From an uncultured Crocinitomix sp. (GTDB taxonomy: Bacteria > Bacteroidota > Bacteroidia > Flavobacteriales_D > Crocinitomicaceae), in contig CAKZON010000040.1 in NCBI GenBank assembly GCA_937136425.1, positions 1 through 64,000 of the forward strand: DNA of 64,000 bases, read 5' to 3'. The translations under genes and the position numbers were made by a program. The notes under the pieces are model-generated. The model worked only from the letters and a program-made list of their open reading frames with translations, did no database searches and had not been told where the DNA came from. Shown here piece after piece: positions 45,218-53,966 of the stretch; the first letter of the stretch is position 1; each line of letters begins with the position of its first letter.

Positions 45218-45225
45218 TTTCAATT

Positions 45226-45693
45226 GTGATTGATAAACTAAATAAAATAACTTTTTTCGGATTTGCGCTTTGTGTTGTTATGCCAATAATGGAAGTGAAG
45301 TATCGCTATATCCATGATTACAGTAGTGAACCAAATGATAGTAGGGGGCTAATGAACATTTGGAATGCTTTGACAGAGCATTGGGATGGTATAAATTTTC
45401 TGTTTGGTTTTCATCCAGAGGTGATGGTTGTTCCGATAGCAGTAATTCTCCAAGGCATTATCCTTTTAAAGGATAAAAAACGATTTCAAAAAGCAGGTAA
45501 TGTACTTGATAGTTATCAAACCTATATGTTTTTATTAATTGCCATTGCTATTAACCTATTCCTAATTGATGATGCTTATAATAGTCACCGAACTAAGTTT
45601 TATTTTTGGTTTGGTGGGTACATTTTTATTGGTTTAATTCTAATGAATGGCATCATTAAAAGAGTGTGGCATATAAAAGCAAAAAAGCTATAG
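45226..45693 (+). CDS. Small membrane protein, paralogue 1
   Basis: 155 residues from GTG 45226, four predicted helices (KITFFGFALCVVMPI; VVPIAVILQGIILL; YMFLLIAIAINLFLI; FWFGGYIFIGLILM). No known family. Its twin follows 135 bp later with matching motifs (GFHPEVMVVPI / GFHKELLIIPI; LQGIILLKDKKRFQKAG / LQGIILLKNKKTFQKMG). The promoter -7 element lies right before the start codon. Confidence 0.7.
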   Translation: MIDKLNKITFFGFALCVVMPIMEVKYRYIHDYSSEPNDSRGLMNIWNALTEHWDGINFLFGFHPEVMVVPIAVILQGIILLKDKKRFQKAGNVLDSYQTYMFLLIAIAINLFLIDDAYNSHRTKFYFWFGGYIFIGLILMNGIIKRVWHIKAKKL

Positions 45694-45812
45694 CAATTCA
45701 TGTTAACCTCTTTGTTCTTTTTGTAGCTAACGCACAACAATTCCTATCACTTAAAGTTTGTTAAGAACTTACGTTAAACATTTACTAATGGTAATCTATT
45801 CCAGTACTTTCT

Positions 45813-45820
45813 TATTTTTG
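45813..45820 (+). promoter_or_regulatory. -7 element almost touching the start codon (copy 2)
   Basis: TATTTTTG matches TAnnTTTG and ends 8 nt before GTG 45829, the same geometry as in copy 1. Confidence 0.5.
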
Positions 45821-45828
45821 CCAGCGTT

Positions 45829-46317
45829 GTGATCCAAAAATTAAACATAATCACTTTCTGGGCATTTCTTGCAAGCATAGTATTGCCAGTGTTTGTTTTA
45901 GAATACCATTATATGCATGGTGAGGCTAAGCCATTTTTTGATGTTTCTCTTTTTCCAACAAACCATCTTTATGAAAGTTGGTATGGTCACAAGTTTCTAT
46001 CCGGATTTCATAAAGAATTGCTAATTATTCCAATATTCGTTGCCCTGCAAGGAATCATACTCCTGAAAAATAAAAAAACATTTCAAAAAATGGGGCAAGC
46101 CTTAGACCATTATAGAACCTACATTGTCATGTTGGTTGGAGTTGTTTTAACCTTTTTTATTTTGAGTCAGACCTATCCAATACATCACGTTACTTATTAT
46201 TTTCAAATAGGTGCTTATCTTTGTGTAGGTATAATTATTACAAATATTGTCTTAAGACTTTATCATAATCAAAGCATAAAAATAAGTAGCTCAACAACTA
46301 ATAAAATCAAAAAATGA
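45829..46317 (+). CDS. Small membrane protein, paralogue 2
   Basis: 162 residues from GTG 45829, same four-helix plan as the gene before it and clear sequence similarity through the second and third helices. Function unknown. The stop overlaps the start of the next lipoprotein gene (ATGA), so those two are coupled. Confidence 0.7.
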   Translation: MIQKLNIITFWAFLASIVLPVFVLEYHYMHGEAKPFFDVSLFPTNHLYESWYGHKFLSGFHKELLIIPIFVALQGIILLKNKKTFQKMGQALDHYRTYIVMLVGVVLTFFILSQTYPIHHVTYYFQIGAYLCVGIIITNIVLRLYHNQSIKISSSTTNKIKK

Positions 46318-46835
46318 AAACACTATCAAAAATTATTTTATTAATTATAACGGCTCTTGTTGTTTCATGCGGAGGGAATGATTTTAAAACCTTTACAGAT
46401 AAGGCTAATGGTTTTAAGATTGATTATCCGGCAGATTGGGATACAACAAATTTGGATGCTAGAATGGCTTTTATGGCGCGAGAATCGTTCGTCGATTCAA
46501 CGGATATGTTTGGCGAGGGATTTAGTGTGTCTGTTTTTGATAATCAAGGTATTTCATTACAATCAATAGTAGATGAAAATGTTAAAATGACTAATCTTTA
46601 CTTTGATACACCAGAAATTAAAGAAAACAAATTCACTACAGAGAAAGGAATAGACTGTATTGAAATTGACGTAACCTATGAAACTAGCGGTTTGAACTTA
46701 AATAATACCGCCGTGTTTTTGACGAGCGAAAACCTCTTATATACCATTACAATGAGCACCCAAGTTGAGCAGAAAGAAGCTTACGAAGCTACATTTGATG
46801 CAATAATCAATAGTTTTGATTGGGTTGAAGAATAG
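46314..46835 (+). CDS. PsbP/DUF1795-like lipoprotein
   Basis: 173 residues: lipoprotein signal MKTLSKIILLIITALVVSC (Cys 19), then a single PsbP/Mog1-like alpha-beta domain (FTDKANGFKIDYPADWDTTN; EAYEATFDAIINSFDWVEE). In other bacteria such proteins sit at the periplasmic face of the membrane; role unknown. It overlaps the membrane protein before it by 4 bp, and the cupin gene starts at its stop. Confidence 0.75.
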   Translation: MKTLSKIILLIITALVVSCGGNDFKTFTDKANGFKIDYPADWDTTNLDARMAFMARESFVDSTDMFGEGFSVSVFDNQGISLQSIVDENVKMTNLYFDTPEIKENKFTTEKGIDCIEIDVTYETSGLNLNNTAVFLTSENLLYTITMSTQVEQKEAYEATFDAIINSFDWVEE

Positions 46836-46840
46836 TGTTT

Positions 46841-47212
46841 ATGGAAATTAAAAAAATAAATCTGGCAGAAAAATTTTCATTGTTTACAGAGCATTGGAGT
46901 CCCAAAATTGTTGGAGAGTTAAATCAACAACAGGTTAAAATTGCTAAGCTAAAAGGCGAGTTTGTTATGCATAAGCATGACAATGAAGATGAGCTTTTTA
47001 TGGTGATTGAAGGAACGCTTTTTATTGAGTTAGAGGATAAAACGATTGAGCTTAATGAAGGTGAATTTGTCATTATTCCTAAAGGTGTCAACCATAAGCC
47101 ATTTGCCCCAGAAGAGGTTAAGGTGCTTTTGTTTGAACCCGCATCAACGCTAAATACAGGTGAATTAACCAATCACTTAACAACTAAAAATCTAGACCGT
47201 TTAGATAAATAA
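46841..47212 (+). CDS. Cupin-domain protein
   Basis: 123 residues from ATG 46841 (a GTG at 46835 is possible). Single-domain cupin with MHKHDNEDELFMVIEG (first metal motif with two His and Glu) and PKGVNHKPFAPEEVKVLLFEP (second motif with His). Cytosolic; substrate unknown, possibly a mannose-6-phosphate isomerase-like or dioxygenase-like cupin. Directly downstream of the PsbP-like lipoprotein gene. Confidence 0.85.
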   Translation: MEIKKINLAEKFSLFTEHWSPKIVGELNQQQVKIAKLKGEFVMHKHDNEDELFMVIEGTLFIELEDKTIELNEGEFVIIPKGVNHKPFAPEEVKVLLFEPASTLNTGELTNHLTTKNLDRLDK

Positions 47213-47271
47213 TAACTCCTTTTGTAATTGAATCATAAGGAAAACGTCTAAGAAAACAATTTAAATACATT

Positions 47272-48030
47272 ATGCAGATTAAGTCTTATACGTTTATTGT
47301 TTTACTTGGCGCTTTATTGATAACGGCTTGTAAAAAAGAATACAAAACAGATAATTTGGCCGAGTATTTGGCAGAAAATAGTGGTTTAGAAAGAGATGAT
47401 TTAATTGCTTGTGCGGCCGGAAGTGCCGAGGGGCTTGATGGAACAGGGAATTTCCCTACATCTGTTTTCTTTTATCCTGTAGCTGGAGCAACAGATTACC
47501 GATATTTTGAAGCTTATAATTTAGAGGACTCATTAGATTTTACAAAGTACACTCAGAAATTTATGACAGATAGCCCTGTGTTTAATGGTTATTTGTGGAA
47601 ATATAACAATACGGGATTTGTAAATGAGCGCATGGGGATTGTAACTTATAAAACAGATGGTAAATTGCATGTCTGCACTCCAATCCGTTTAAAAACAAAT
47701 ACTAAACCCACAGAAATAAATCCTGATTTACTAACTATTACAGAGAATGGTGTTAATCCTGAATTTGAATGGGAGGATGGAATGATTGATGAAAATGTCA
47801 TTTATTTCCAAGTAATTTCAGATTTGGAAGGGAATTTAATTTCTGGGACTTATACGTATGAAAAGAACTTTACATTTTATGATTTAAGTAATGTGGTTTT
47901 AAACATTAAAGATGTTGATCCTGCTCCAGCTTTATTACCCAACCAGCATTATCGCATTACAATGATGGCAGTAAGTGAAGACAATTGGGTGAACTTGATT
48001 TGTGAAAAAGGGTTTAGTACTGTCGAGTAA
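47272..48030 (+). CDS. Lipoprotein of unknown function
   Basis: 252 residues; lipoprotein signal peptide (KSYTFIVLLGALLITAC, Cys 20), then a beta-rich mature part (ACAAGSAEGLDGTGNFPTSV; NQHYRITMMAVSEDNWVNL). I recognise no family, though the sequence looks like those of Bacteroidota-specific envelope lipoproteins. It sits 59 bp after the cupin gene on the same strand. Confidence 0.68.
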   Translation: MQIKSYTFIVLLGALLITACKKEYKTDNLAEYLAENSGLERDDLIACAAGSAEGLDGTGNFPTSVFFYPVAGATDYRYFEAYNLEDSLDFTKYTQKFMTDSPVFNGYLWKYNNTGFVNERMGIVTYKTDGKLHVCTPIRLKTNTKPTEINPDLLTITENGVNPEFEWEDGMIDENVIYFQVISDLEGNLISGTYTYEKNFTFYDLSNVVLNIKDVDPAPALLPNQHYRITMMAVSEDNWVNLICEKGFSTVE

Positions 48031-48131
48031 AGAATTCTCCTCTATACAAAGCAATAAAGCACATTTATTGATAACTTTAAAGTGGTTCAATCAAATGAAC
48101 ACAATTGTTAGTTCATCAATAATCCAATTAA

Positions 48132-49007
48132 ATGAAGCAGGGCATAATTACACTTTTTATTATAAGCACTTTTGTTGCGTGTACCGCTACCGAAAATGAT
48201 GTAAACCAGGAAGAAGAAGATGTGCTAATGGTAGGCGACTATGAGTTTGTTGAGAATTTGACGAATGATTATGGCCTTATTTGGTCGTGGGAAGGTGAGT
48301 TTACCACTGGAGAACAAGAGAAAGTAAAAGATTGGATTACGGAGGTTAGCGAAGCAACAAATAATACCTTAGGTCAATATGGCTTTGATGTTTATGTTAA
48401 TATTATTCGTTCTAATTCTAAAAATCGACCTGTACCATTTGGTTTTGCACGAAGACGTGAAGGTAAGAATCAAGTTCATTTATACGTCAACCCCACAGCA
48501 ACGAAAGATGAGCTTTTAAGAGATTGGACAGCACAGCATGAGTTTAGTCATTTATCAATTCCTTTTTTAGGGAGTAAAAACAAGTGGTTTTCAGAAGGTT
48601 TTGCTACTTTTTTAAGTCGACAAACTATGATGGATCAAGGGCTTTATACGCAAGTTGAATTTGATTCGTTATATCATAGTAAAATAACCGAAGCAAAGGC
48701 TTATTACAATTCAAGTACAAAAACCTTTATAGAAGTGTCAGATAGTTTGTTAGATAATAATGTATATTCTCATATGTATTGGGGGAGTACTACTTTTCTT
48801 TTCACAATTGATAAACGTTTACGAAAAGAACGTGATATACGATTTGTAGACATAATGAAAGAGTATCAACCACTATTCAGAGACAGTGATAAAAGCATTA
48901 AAGACGTCATTCGATCATTTGATAAGGTTATTGGAGAGGATTGGTGCTGGGAGTTGATGGCAGTTTATAGAAATAATCCTTCTAATGTTATTATGGAGGA
49001 TTATTAA
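48132..49007 (+). CDS. Metallopeptidase-like lipoprotein
   Basis: 291 residues; lipoprotein signal MKQGIITLFIISTFVAC (Cys 17). The centre has the zinc-peptidase pattern QHEFSHLSIPFLGSKNKWFS followed by EGFATFL, i.e. HExxH with a downstream Glu as in gluzincins (MA clan, M1/M61-like). The rest is not similar to a family I know. The catalytic set appears complete, so it may be an active envelope protease. Its stop overlaps the start of the kelch gene (TAATG). Confidence 0.75.
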   Translation: MKQGIITLFIISTFVACTATENDVNQEEEDVLMVGDYEFVENLTNDYGLIWSWEGEFTTGEQEKVKDWITEVSEATNNTLGQYGFDVYVNIIRSNSKNRPVPFGFARRREGKNQVHLYVNPTATKDELLRDWTAQHEFSHLSIPFLGSKNKWFSEGFATFLSRQTMMDQGLYTQVEFDSLYHSKITEAKAYYNSSTKTFIEVSDSLLDNNVYSHMYWGSTTFLFTIDKRLRKERDIRFVDIMKEYQPLFRDSDKSIKDVIRSFDKVIGEDWCWELMAVYRNNPSNVIMEDY

Positions 49008-50188
49008 TGATATTTATAAGATACTTGATAGCAATAAGCTTATTAAGCTTTTCTTTAGATGGCGTGAGTCAATCTATTGATTGGGAGTGGAAAGCCGAAG
49101 TTGATTTTCCTGATTTGGGTCGTGATGATGCAATTGCATTTTCAATTGGTGATACAATTTATTTTGGGTCTGGTAACCATGGGGGCTTTGGTCAAAGCAA
49201 TGTTTTTTATAAATTCAGTACATCAACTAATGCTTGGGCGTTAATTACTCCATTTCCTGGAGTTGCACGTCAATATTCGATTGCTGCTACCATTGGTAAT
49301 AAAGGGTATTTATGTGGAGGAATTGATCTTTTTAATAATCCTTTAAATGATTTGTGGGAGTACAACCCTGCAAGCGATACTTGGACTGAATTAACAGAAT
49401 TACCTGCGGCACCTCGTTGGCAGGCAGCAAGTTTTGTTTTAAATAATGAGCTATATGTTGGTACTGGGCGTGGTTGGGATGAAATTTATAAAGATTTTTG
49501 GGCTTATAATATTCAGCAAGCTGAATGGAGGCAAGTAAGTGATTTGCCTAAATTGCCTTGTTATGAAACGGTGTCTTTTGAGTTGTTTGATAATGGTTAT
49601 TTAGGGTTGGGCAGAGATTGCACAGGTGTTTATTTGAGTGATTTATGGAGATATGATCCGTTGGAGGACGACTGGCTTCAAGAAGCAGACTTTCCATCAG
49701 ATGCTAGATATTATGCTAAAGCAGAAGCCTATAATGGATTTGGCATTGTAGGATCAGGGCAAAATGCAAGTGGACAAATGTTAAATGATTTTTGGGCATT
49801 TGATCCTATTCAAAAATCTTGGACAGAAATTCCTATTCCGCAAATGTCTAAACGTAAAGGTTTAGCTTCTGCGGCAATTCCTTTTCATGGTGTTTATTTT
49901 ATTGCGGGTATTGATGAGTCTTTTAACCGGAGGAATGAAATGTACCAATTAAAGGTGGTTGCAAGTGCTTCGTCAAATTTTCGTTTGGTTTATAATCAAC
50001 CAAATGCAATAATATATCTCACTGAAATAGCAATGCCCACCAATGTTCAAGTATTTGATATAAATGGCCGAATGGTCTATGAAAGCAAGGCGATAGATTC
50101 TTATTTATACATTGATATAAACAGTTGGACAAAAGGACTTTATTTGGTGCGTGTTAATGATGACGTAAAAAAAATCATCTTGTATTGA
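49007..50188 (+). CDS. Kelch-repeat protein with T9SS sorting domain
   Basis: 393 residues: signal peptide (YLIAISLLSFSLDGVSQS), about six kelch blades (for example ATIGNKGYLCGGIDLFNNPL, LNDLWEYNPASDTWTELTEL, DFWAYNIQQAEWRQVSDL, DLWRYDPLEDDWLQEADF, DFWAFDPIQKSWTEIPIP) forming a beta-propeller, then a type A T9SS domain (VQVFDINGRMVYESKAIDS). Exported by type IX secretion. The overlap with the metallopeptidase gene couples the two. Confidence 0.85.
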   Translation: MIFIRYLIAISLLSFSLDGVSQSIDWEWKAEVDFPDLGRDDAIAFSIGDTIYFGSGNHGGFGQSNVFYKFSTSTNAWALITPFPGVARQYSIAATIGNKGYLCGGIDLFNNPLNDLWEYNPASDTWTELTELPAAPRWQAASFVLNNELYVGTGRGWDEIYKDFWAYNIQQAEWRQVSDLPKLPCYETVSFELFDNGYLGLGRDCTGVYLSDLWRYDPLEDDWLQEADFPSDARYYAKAEAYNGFGIVGSGQNASGQMLNDFWAFDPIQKSWTEIPIPQMSKRKGLASAAIPFHGVYFIAGIDESFNRRNEMYQLKVVASASSNFRLVYNQPNAIIYLTEIAMPTNVQVFDINGRMVYESKAIDSYLYIDINSWTKGLYLVRVNDDVKKIILY

Positions 50189-50249
50189 GTGTTCAATTAA
50201 CACTATTTAACGTTCAAATTGGTCTAATTTTTGTTACTTCGTAGAACGA

Positions 50250-50969
50250 ATGAAAGTAATCTTTTTTATAGCCTTATTCATTTCCACTTTTACTTATGGT
50301 CAAAGTGTTAATTATAATGATTCACTTATTACCTTAAAAGGTAAAGTGTTAGATACCAATTATAGTGTTGGATTTTACAATGTGGTGGTATTAAATAAAA
50401 CCGTAGGTAAAGGCATTTTTGGTGATTATACAGGTAATTTTAGCATTACCGTAAAAAAAACAGATACAATTGGTATCTCTGTTCGTGGATACCAAACCAT
50501 TTACCTGTCATTTGCGGATAGTGCTTATCATAAAGTATATAATAACAAGTTTTATATTGAGGAATTATCAATCACTACTGAGGAGGTTGTCGTACGTCCA
50601 TTAAAAACTTTAGAAGAATTAAAAGAAGAGCGGGCAAACATTGCAAAACGTGAAGTTGCAACTGTTACAGTTGTAAATGCTATTGAGAGCCCTATAACGG
50701 CTTTATATCTAGCGTTTAGTAAACGGGAAAAAACAAAACGCTACGTTGCTGAAATGGAATACAAAGATCAGCAATATGATGTAGTAAAAGAAATATTACG
50801 TGTATATGTTCATAATGATATTTTTGAATTGTCAGAAGATGATTTCGACGAGTTTATTCGTTTTTTAAATTTGAATATCGAGTTTCTTAAGTCAGCTTCA
50901 GATTATGATTTGGTGACTTATATCAAAGCCAAATTTGAACATTTCCAAAAAATTAAAGAAGGTTTCTAA
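50250..50969 (+). CDS. Secreted carboxypeptidase-like-domain protein
   Basis: 239 residues; signal peptide MKVIFFIALFISTFTYGQ, then a carboxypeptidase-regulatory/transthyretin-like beta-sandwich (ITLKGKVLDTNYSVGFYNVV...GNFSITVKKTDTIGISV) and a charged helical C-terminal region (about 130-239). Families of this shape are common in Bacteroidota and their function is unknown. It is 72 bp upstream of the four-gene KPVIYLY array but lacks the array's C-terminal domain. Confidence 0.75.
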   Translation: MKVIFFIALFISTFTYGQSVNYNDSLITLKGKVLDTNYSVGFYNVVVLNKTVGKGIFGDYTGNFSITVKKTDTIGISVRGYQTIYLSFADSAYHKVYNNKFYIEELSITTEEVVVRPLKTLEELKEERANIAKREVATVTVVNAIESPITALYLAFSKREKTKRYVAEMEYKDQQYDVVKEILRVYVHNDIFELSEDDFDEFIRFLNLNIEFLKSASDYDLVTYIKAKFEHFQKIKEGF

Positions 50970-51041
50970 AGCTATTTATAAAGCATAGATATTTGTATTG
51001 AACCTTTTTTAATGTTAATTGTATCAACTAAAAAAGGAACT

Positions 51042-52013
51042 ATGAAACATCTATTATTAGGCTTATATATTGGCATTGCAGGAATTATACATGCGCATAG
51101 TTCTGAGATGTTAGGGCTGCCAGGTTGGACGATAGTTTCAGAAATAAAGAATGATTCTATTCCAGAAGGGGATGTTATTCTTGAAGGTAATGTGAAAATG
51201 TTTTCTAGCGCTTTGCCATTGTCAGATGTTAGGATAGGAACAAGTTCAAGTGAAACATTAACAGATAGTCTAGGGGATTTCACCTTGAATGCAAAAGCAA
51301 GTGATTCGCTATTTTTTTGTTACCGATCAGGATGGTCTGAAATTTATGAGATCAATCCTAATTTTAAAAGTCAGCATATAATTACAATTGATGTTTACTT
51401 ATTTCAGGAGCGTCAAATCATGAAAAAACCAATTATCTATCTTTATAATGACACTCCTATAAATGCGCAAATAAAAATTACTCCAAAAGGTGAGTTTACT
51501 TTTACTTATCCTAAATATGAAGATGGTTGGAATGTTTCTGTTCAGCCTAAAGGGGGAATTGTGGACTTAAAATCAAATAAGGAATTTCCTTACTTATTTT
51601 GGGAGGCAGAAACCGAAGGTTTATTCTTTGACTTTACTGAAAAACAAATGGAAGGATGGGTTATTAAAACAGACACTTGTATTTCTTTTTTAGAAAATCA
51701 ATTGACGGCTTTAGGATTAAATGAGGTTGAGCAAACGGATTTTATTACGTTTTGGGCCCCAATACTTTCAAAAGATGAATATGCAGTAATTCAGTTCTTG
51801 TTAGATGATGTCTACCAAAATAATATCGCTGAAATTGAAATTTCACCAAAGCCTGATGCCATTCGCAGAGTCTATTTACTTACGGCACCGTTAAATAATG
51901 CTTTTATTGGAATAAACATGGTGCCCCAAACCTTTGCACCCTTTCAACGAAATGGCTTTACAGTGTTAGAATGGGGCGGAACTGAATTGAATTTTTTGGA
52001 CCTTAAATTTTAA
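51042..52013 (+). CDS. KPVIYLY-array protein 1
   Basis: 323 residues from ATG 51042 (MKHLLLGLYIGIAGIIHAHS, signal peptide). A transthyretin-like domain (about 45-130; VILEGNVKMFSSALPLSDVR, TDSLGDFTLNAKASDSLFF) leads to the array domain: KKPIIYLYN, GEFTFTYPKYEDGWNV, FPYLFWE, TDFITFWAP, RRVYLL and GFTVLEWGG. First of four tandem paralogues, tightly spaced on one strand. KPVIYLY proteins occur in several phyla by my memory, without a known function. Confidence 0.85.
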   Translation: MKHLLLGLYIGIAGIIHAHSSEMLGLPGWTIVSEIKNDSIPEGDVILEGNVKMFSSALPLSDVRIGTSSSETLTDSLGDFTLNAKASDSLFFCYRSGWSEIYEINPNFKSQHIITIDVYLFQERQIMKKPIIYLYNDTPINAQIKITPKGEFTFTYPKYEDGWNVSVQPKGGIVDLKSNKEFPYLFWEAETEGLFFDFTEKQMEGWVIKTDTCISFLENQLTALGLNEVEQTDFITFWAPILSKDEYAVIQFLLDDVYQNNIAEIEISPKPDAIRRVYLLTAPLNNAFIGINMVPQTFAPFQRNGFTVLEWGGTELNFLDLKF

Positions 52014-52015
52014 AG

Positions 52016-52987
52016 ATGAAAGAACTCGTTACCATATTATTGCTCATGACAATTGGTAGTTTAACTGCCAAGTCTGAGTTAAGGTTAGTGGTGCCATACA
52101 CCGTGATTAGTGATTCTGTATCAGCCCAGGTTCCTGAAGGACATTGTAAAGTAAGAGGAAAAATAATTTTGGCTGATTCAAGTGTTGTTATAAAAGGATT
52201 TGTTGCGAATTATGGCATGACACGAAAAGCCAAAATTAAAGAGGGGGAATTTGATCTGTTAATTCCAGATTCTGATAGCATTGTGTTTTTCTATTCTCCA
52301 AATTATGGTGAAATAATTATGTCTCCTTATGATTTTAAAAGTGGGCATGAAGTGACGGTATATTTTTATCCCAGAAGTCCTCAAATTATGATGGAGGTTG
52401 ACAAGCCGGTCATTTATTGTTATTCTGAACAACCATTAACGGCGACAATAAATTTGAACTTCAATGGTGATTTCACGTTTTCTTATCCTGTTTATAATGA
52501 GGGGTGGAAAGTAGACGTTAATGCGTCAGGAAATTTAAAAACAGAGGAAGGTAATTCTTATCCTTATCTGTTTTGGGAGGGTAAAACATCATCTTTGAGT
52601 TTTCAGGAGAATGAAAATGGCGCTTTTGAAGGCTTTTTTGTTCAAACTGACACCATTGTAAGCTTTTTTGAAGATCAACTGACATCACTGAGTTTAAACC
52701 GTCAAGAACAAGCAGACTTTATAACTTATTGGGCGCCTCGTATCATTGAAAACGAACATGTGTTCATTCAATTTCTGGTTGATGAATCTTATGCTGAAAA
52801 CATTGCTGAAATTAATATAACTCCTAAGCCTGATCATTTACGCCGTGTTTATATGTTATTTACACCAGCATCAGAATCTCACAATTTAGAGATTAGTTCG
52901 CAGGTTTTTAAGCCAATTAAACGTACAGGTTTTGCGGTTATAGAATGGGGTGGTAGTGAAATGAACATTAATACAAATCAACTATGA
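52016..52987 (+). CDS. KPVIYLY-array protein 2
   Basis: 323 residues with signal peptide (MKELVTILLLMTIGSLTAKS). Same domain order as protein 1: a transthyretin-like part (CKVRGKIILADSSVVIKG; FDLLIPDSDSIVFFYS), then DKPVIYCYS, GDFTFSYPVYNEGWKV, YPYLFWEG, ADFITYWAP, RRVYMLF, GFAVIEWGG. It starts 2 bp after protein 1. The Tyr-Leu-Tyr of the motif is Tyr-Cys-Tyr here. Confidence 0.85.
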   Translation: MKELVTILLLMTIGSLTAKSELRLVVPYTVISDSVSAQVPEGHCKVRGKIILADSSVVIKGFVANYGMTRKAKIKEGEFDLLIPDSDSIVFFYSPNYGEIIMSPYDFKSGHEVTVYFYPRSPQIMMEVDKPVIYCYSEQPLTATINLNFNGDFTFSYPVYNEGWKVDVNASGNLKTEEGNSYPYLFWEGKTSSLSFQENENGAFEGFFVQTDTIVSFFEDQLTSLSLNRQEQADFITYWAPRIIENEHVFIQFLVDESYAENIAEINITPKPDHLRRVYMLFTPASESHNLEISSQVFKPIKRTGFAVIEWGGSEMNINTNQL

Positions 52988-53964
52988 GAGCAATTTTAAT
53001 CATTTTACTATTTGGCGCGTCAATTGGCGCTAGTGCTATAGACTCTTATAGAGCATTGCCAAATTATTACATAATAAAGTCAGACACATATACGAATGAC
53101 CTTTTAACAGGACAAGTAAGGGTTAAAGGACATGTATTAGACTATAAAGGCGAAGCGTTAGCAGGAACATTAGTGAGCACAATGGATGAAGAAACATCTG
53201 CCTTGACTGATGCTAACGGAGCTTTTGATATGATTGTACACGATTCTGATACCTCTATTTTTGCATTTAAAGAAGCCTATACCGAAATTGCAATAGCACG
53301 GTATGACTTTAGAGCTGGTCACACCGTTGAAATAGAATTTAGATTGCCTTTAAAAATTGAACAAGAACCAAAAACGCCGGTTGTATCCTTTAAACCAGTC
53401 ATTTATTTGTATTCTACCACCACGCTTAATGTTTCTTTGGCTTTAGATTATTTGGGTGAGTTAACTTTTACTTACCCTGAATATAATGAGGGGTGGAATG
53501 TTACAGTTGGTCCAAATGGAATTCAAGACGCTAAAAGAACTTATCCTTACTTGTTTTGGGAAGGTGAGATGGATCATTTAACATACGAAAGAAATGGATC
53601 AGAATTAGAAGGGCAATTGGTGGCTACGGACACTTTAGTTGAGTTTTTAGAAAAGCAATTGAGCGATATTGGTTTAAATAGAACTGAACAAGCTGATTTT
53701 ATTACGTTTTGGGCTCCAAAAATGTCCGTTGGCAACTATGTGTTTGTCCAATTTTTATTGGATGATTTATATACATCAAAAATTGCCGAACTAACAATGA
53801 GCCCTGAGCCAGAATCTTTAAAAAGGGTATACTTATTGTACACTACTTATCAAGAATTTCCGGACATTGATTATGCTCCGCAACAATTTGAACCTTTTGA
53901 TAGGAAAGGCTTTACCTTGATTGAATGGGGTGGGTCAGAATTAAAAACTTTAATCACTTTATAA
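52984..53964 (+). CDS. KPVIYLY-array protein 3
   Basis: 326 residues with signal peptide (MRAILIILLFGASIGASA). Has the standard transthyretin-like domain (VRVKGHVLDYKGEALAGTLV; TDANGAFDMIVHDSDTSIF), then FKPVIYLYS, GELTFTYPEYNEGWNV, YPYLFWEGE, ADFITFWAP, KRVYLLY, GFTLIEWGG. It overlaps protein 2 by 4 bp (ATGA). Its linker before KPVIYLY is longest in the array (KIEQEPKTPVVSF). Confidence 0.85.
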   Translation: MRAILIILLFGASIGASAIDSYRALPNYYIIKSDTYTNDLLTGQVRVKGHVLDYKGEALAGTLVSTMDEETSALTDANGAFDMIVHDSDTSIFAFKEAYTEIAIARYDFRAGHTVEIEFRLPLKIEQEPKTPVVSFKPVIYLYSTTTLNVSLALDYLGELTFTYPEYNEGWNVTVGPNGIQDAKRTYPYLFWEGEMDHLTYERNGSELEGQLVATDTLVEFLEKQLSDIGLNRTEQADFITFWAPKMSVGNYVFVQFLLDDLYTSKIAELTMSPEPESLKRVYLLYTTYQEFPDIDYAPQQFEPFDRKGFTLIEWGGSELKTLITL

Positions 53965-53966
53965 CT

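Noticed and set aside
48002-48199. 65-codon plus-strand frame bridging two lipoprotein genes
   Set aside because: Overlaps the end of one lipoprotein and the signal peptide of the next in another frame; both neighbours have much stronger support.
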